Below, piece by piece: positions 7,336-9,623 of a stretch of DNA of 9,623 nucleotides. The stretch is from CAMBDR01 sp046597185. Its GTDB lineage: Bacteria > Pseudomonadota > Gammaproteobacteria > Burkholderiales > Burkholderiaceae_D. A program made the position numbers and the translations under genes. The notes beneath the pieces are model-generated. The model saw only the letters and a list, made by a program, of their open reading frames with translations, did not search any database and was not told the DNA's origin. The DNA is taken from the NCBI GenBank assembly GCA_046597185.1, contig JBKJLF010000732.1, positions 1 to 9,623 of the forward strand, given 5' to 3'. How positions within the stretch are numbered: the stretch's first letter is position 1; every line of letters starts with the position of its first letter.

Positions 7336-8124
7336 TCATACTTCTTCATCTTGAACCCCATTTTTCTCTGCCTGATAACGCCGACAAGCCGCACCGAAGG
7401 CGGCAAAAATATGAATCGAAACCGGGTTTTGCGCCAATTTCCATTCAGGATGCCATTGCACCGCCATCGAAAAGCCATGCAGCGCCGGCATGCTATAGGC
7501 TTCAACCAAGCCGTCCGGGGCCACGGCTTCCACCCGCAAACCTTTGGCCAGCCGATCTACCCCTTGCCCATGTAAAGAATTGACCATAATCTGGCCATTG
7601 CTATCCACAATATTGCCCAAAATCTCGGCCAACTCGCCATCGGGCACCACCCGTACCGGATGAGCGGGCGCATATTGTTCATCCAGTGGCGCATCATCGT
7701 TATCACGATGATCCATTTTACCCGCAACTTCTTGCACTGCCTGGTATAAAGAGCCACCCAAAGCCACATTCACTTCCTGAAAACCACGGCAAATGGCAAA
7801 TAAGGGCAGTCCCTTGGCCAAAGCCGCGCGAATCAGGGGTAAGGTGGTGGCGTCACGTGCGGGGTCGAGCGGTAGTGCCGGGTTATATAGCGCCTGGCCG
7901 AAATGATCCGGGTGGACATTGGAAGGCGAGCCAGTGAGCATGATGCCGTCTGCCACCGCCAAAACCGCATCCCAATCGGTATCGGCCCCAAAAGCGGGCA
8001 AAATCAAGGGCATGCAATTGGCACCGCGCAATACGGCATCCACATATTTCATTTGTGCCATATGGTTGAGATGAGCACCGAACATACGGGTGCAAGCGGG
8101 GACGATGACGATAGGGCGTGACAT
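7336..8124 (-). CDS. spuA: Gamma-glutamyl-GABA hydrolase, SpuA/PuuD type (peptidase C26)
   Basis: This is a class I glutamine amidotransferase-like hydrolase (262 residues; E. coli PuuD is about 254) that would split gamma-glutamyl-GABA into glutamate and GABA, closing the gamma-glutamylation route. The catalytic Cys112 lies in the nucleophile elbow of LFAICRGFQEVNVALGG (108-124). His225 and Glu227 sit in AVQWHPEW (221-228). NSLHGQGVDRLAKGL (182-196) and the oxyanion-side stretch DGIMLTGSPSNVHP (59-72) are typical of PuuD. The start is the ATG at 8122-8124, giving MSRPIVIVPA. The frame runs on to a TTG at 8211, but those 29 residues are unlike the family. The ribosome site is weak (AGATAAAT just before ATG). 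It is the first gene of the operon and is separated from fliD by 195 bp, the likeliest place for the main promoter. Confidence 0.92.
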   Translation of the reverse strand: MSRPIVIVPACTRMFGAHLNHMAQMKYVDAVLRGANCMPLILPAFGADTDWDAVLAVADGIMLTGSPSNVHPDHFGQALYNPALPLDPARDATTLPLIRAALAKGLPLFAICRGFQEVNVALGGSLYQAVQEVAGKMDHRDNDDAPLDEQYAPAHPVRVVPDGELAEILGNIVDSNGQIMVNSLHGQGVDRLAKGLRVEAVAPDGLVEAYSMPALHGFSMAVQWHPEWKLAQNPVSIHIFAAFGAACRRYQAEKNGVQDEEV

Positions 8125-8155
8125 ATTTATCTGATAATAAAAATTCAATCGAGAG

Positions 8156-8171
8156 GTCAAAGTGTAAGCCA
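8156..8171 (-). promoter_or_regulatory. Candidate sigma54-like promoter before spuA
   Basis: The minus strand reads TGGCTTACACTTTGAC, resembling TGGCAC-N5-TTGCA: TGGC at the -24 position and TTG at -12 with the right spacing (GG, ten bases, then G). The nearly invariant C of the -12 GC is replaced by A, which is a real defect. Transcription would start near 8145, leaving a leader of about 20 bases. A sigma70 alternative in the same place is TTGACC (8155-8160) with TATTAT (8134-8139), spaced only 15 bases. Neither is strong. Confidence 0.25.
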
Positions 8172-8270
8172 GTGCTTGCAACCTTAGCACAAAGCCGCGC
8201 TCGCAACCCAAATCTGTTGGTTTTTAGCGATAAAACAGCAGGGGAAACGAGCAACAAGGCCTTTTCAGTT

Positions 8271-8290
8271 TGGTTTGGCCTGGTTTGGCC
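8271..8290. repeat. Tandem 10-bp repeat downstream of fliD
   Basis: TGGTTTGGCC occurs twice without a gap (8271-8280 and 8281-8290). The junction also forms a TGGCC-TGGTTT-GGCCA stem-loop (8276-8291) with a 5-bp stem. It lies about 30 bases after the fliD stop on the transcribed strand. Without a following T-run it is at best a weak 3'-end hairpin. Confidence 0.45.
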
Positions 8291-8318
8291 AGCAGTGGGG
8301 GCCGAAATCTGATCCAAA

Positions 8319-8331
8319 CTTATCCGATAAG
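8319..8331. repeat. 13-bp palindrome across the fliD stop codon
   Basis: CTTATC-C-GATAAG is a perfect 6-base inverted repeat around one central base and covers the fliD TAA stop (8320-8322). A loop of one base cannot form in RNA, so at most a 4-pair hairpin with a 5-base loop would form. It could be a protein-binding dyad or chance. Confidence 0.35.
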
Positions 8332-9623
8332 ATCAAACAAAGTGCCACTGCCGGAGCCACCGGGTAGACCCGGCAAGGCATTGCTTTGTTGTTGGCTGTA
8401 TTGTTTAACCAGCGCATTGGCTTGCAGCGTGAGTGCGCGCGCCAGATTGGTTTTTTTGATATTGAGGGCGGCAATATCTTTATTCAGTGCCGCCGTTTCC
8501 CGCGTGACGCTGCCATCGACACCGGTCAAGCTCTTCACCTGGCTGCTTAAACCATCGGCCACGCCCGTACCGTTTTGGGCAAACAGGCGCGATACGGCAC
8601 TGGGGTCGGCCACAATGGCGGCTTGTAGCTTGTTGCGATCCAGCGCCAAATCGCCATTATTGCCGATAGTGATACCAACCGAGGCCAGGTTGAAGGTATT
8701 GCCATCGGTGCCAGTGACCGAGCTATTGCGCAAGGTACGCTCCAGGCGGTCTTGCGCCTGCGTGGCTGCGCCATCGTTTTTTAATTCGCCCTGCGCCAAG
8801 CCGCGCAGTTTTCCATTCAGGGTATTGAAGGCACTGACCAGATTATCGACATTCTTCACCACCTGGCTATTGTCTTGCGTTACCACCACCTGGCTGCTGC
8901 CCTTGGCATTGAGTTCCAGCCGGGTGCCTGCAATGGCGGTGGTGGCAACATTGGTTTGGCTACTGCCTGCCACGCCGTTGACGGTAAATTCGGCATTGGT
9001 GCCGGCGCGGGTTTGGGTCAGATTTTGGGCGGCAGACGGATCATTGCTTAACAGGCTTTTTAAATTGGTATCGCCATTGACGGCAATGCGCAGGGTTTGA
9101 TTGCTGCCGGAAGGCGCGGTGAGTTGCAATGCCACCTGATTGCCGGACTTGACGACTTTGGCCTCGACACCAAAATTGCCTTCATTAATGGCGGCGGCAA
9201 TGCCTTGCAAGCTGTTGTTGCTGCTATTGATGGTGATGCTTTTGGGTGCGCCATTGGGTATGAAAGCACCTTTACTGCTGCTGCCAAATTCAATTTTAAT
9301 GGCAGTGGGTGTGCCTGTGCCAATGGTTGCGGTTGGGGATGCTACGGCCTTGGTTTGTAACACCTGCCCCTGCGCCAATTGATTGACCACCACATTAAAG
9401 GTGCCCACCTGGGCCGATTTGGAGCCGATGGCCTTGAGTACATTGCTGGCCGAAGAACTGGCCCCGGTTTGCAAGCCTTCGCCGGAAATGGATTGGGTGA
9501 CGGTTTGAAAGGTATTTAAGGCGCTTTGCAATTGGCCAAGGCCGGAGAGTTTGGTACGGTCCGTTGCCAGTGCCGCATTAATTTGGGGAGCCACGGAATT
9601 TTTGGATTGCAAGGTTTGCGTTA
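8320..9623 (-). CDS. fliD: Flagellar filament cap / hook-associated protein 2, FliD (N-terminus beyond window)
   Basis: About 434 codons of a minus-strand gene are visible, open to the right edge, so the start lies outside. The leftmost in-frame TTG (9610-9612) is not a credible start. FliD caps the growing flagellar filament and promotes flagellin folding outside the cell. The visible N-terminal part (KLSGLGQLQSALNTFQTVTQ) matches the FliD N-domain helix. The C-terminal part carries the family pattern LALDRNKLQAAIVADPSAV followed by RLFAQNGTGVADGL, then a helical segment ending LALQ-type (LTLQANALVKQYSQQQSN). By comparison with FliD proteins of about 460-480 residues, some 25-40 residues are missing. 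The visible residues contain no Cys, Trp, His or internal Met and one Tyr, a flagellin-like secreted composition. The end is a Gly/Ser/Pro tail and then LFDLIG. No fliS follows. Confidence 0.88.
   Translation of the reverse strand, partial: TQTLQSKNSVAPQINAALATDRTKLSGLGQLQSALNTFQTVTQSISGEGLQTGASSSASNVLKAIGSKSAQVGTFNVVVNQLAQGQVLQTKAVASPTATIGTGTPTAIKIEFGSSSKGAFIPNGAPKSITINSSNNSLQGIAAAINEGNFGVEAKVVKSGNQVALQLTAPSGSNQTLRIAVNGDTNLKSLLSNDPSAAQNLTQTRAGTNAEFTVNGVAGSSQTNVATTAIAGTRLELNAKGSSQVVVTQDNSQVVKNVDNLVSAFNTLNGKLRGLAQGELKNDGAATQAQDRLERTLRNSSVTGTDGNTFNLASVGITIGNNGDLALDRNKLQAAIVADPSAVSRLFAQNGTGVADGLSSQVKSLTGVDGSVTRETAALNKDIAALNIKKTNLARALTLQANALVKQYSQQQSNALPGLPGGSGSGTLFDLIG

Larger units (their letters stand above)
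8125..8319. other. Intergenic region between fliD and spuA, probable operon promoter region
   Basis: No gene is apparent in these 195 bases. They should hold the end of the fliD transcript and the start of the spu operon. Visible elements are a tandem 10-bp repeat (8271-8290), a small dyad GTGCT/AGCAC (8172-8190), and two weak promoter-like arrangements near 8134-8171. I see no GC-rich stem followed by a T-run, so fliD has no clear intrinsic terminator and readthrough into spuA is possible. Confidence 0.5.

Noticed and set aside
8125..8211. Longer spuA from an upstream TTG
   Set aside because: The extra 29 residues do not resemble PuuD/SpuA N-termini, and the family pattern begins right at MSRPIVIVPA.
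8221..8253. CTGTT...AACAG imperfect stem as the fliD terminator
   Set aside because: The stem is AT-rich with a two-base bulge and has no T-run after it on the minus strand.
8270..9100. Long plus-strand open frame (276 codons) opposite fliD
   Set aside because: It is antisense to a clear FliD frame. The repeated Leu/Pro/Ser/Val composition mirrors fliD's Ala/Gly/Thr/Asn codons, and there is no domain signature.
1..9623. CRISPR array, tRNA/rRNA, insertion sequence or defence system
   Set aside because: No regularly spaced long repeats, no tRNA-like cloverleaf or rRNA tracts, no transposase frame and no terminal inverted repeats were seen; nearly all DNA is taken up by the metabolic, transport and flagellar genes.

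Overview
This window is a Gram-negative chromosomal segment of moderate GC, with every supportable gene on the minus strand. It reads as a polyamine (putrescine) uptake and breakdown operon set between a flagellar cap gene and an outer-membrane porin-like gene. The gene order, the protein families and the porin-like N-terminus (signal peptide followed by a coiled coil) suggest a proteobacterium, and I lean towards a betaproteobacterium of the Burkholderiales/Oxalobacteraceae type. That placement is an inference from gene style, not a measured assignment.

In transcription order (right to left) the layout is as follows. fliD (8320 to beyond 9623) lacks its N-terminus because the window ends. 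A 195-bp intergenic region follows. Next come spuA/puuD (gamma-glutamyl-GABA hydrolase, 7336-8124), spuB/puuA (glutamate-putrescine ligase, 5859-7229), spuC (putrescine-pyruvate aminotransferase, 4411-5826), potF/spuD (periplasmic putrescine-binding protein, 3210-4340), potG/spuF (ABC ATPase, 2040-3203), potH/spuG (permease, 1138-2031) and potI/spuH (permease, 296-1141). Last is the 5' part of a secreted coiled-coil porin-like gene (1-243), cut by the left edge.

The seven central genes match the Pseudomonas aeruginosa spuABCDEFGH order with one binding-protein gene missing. Putrescine would be captured by PotF in the periplasm and imported by PotGHI. It could then enter catabolism by transamination (SpuC, giving 4-aminobutyraldehyde) or by gamma-glutamylation (SpuB), with SpuA releasing GABA at the end of the second route. 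The oxidase and aldehyde dehydrogenase needed between SpuB and SpuA are not in this window.

The transporter genes are tightly packed: 6 bp between potF and potG, 8 bp between potG and potH, and a 4-bp overlap between potH and potI. Larger gaps before spuA, spuB and potF hold dyads and short repeats that could be regulatory. I found no CRISPR array, RNA gene, insertion sequence or clearly new system. The most interesting leftovers are the helically phased 10-bp repeats before potF, the 17-bp near-palindrome before spuB, and the placement of fliD next to the operon.
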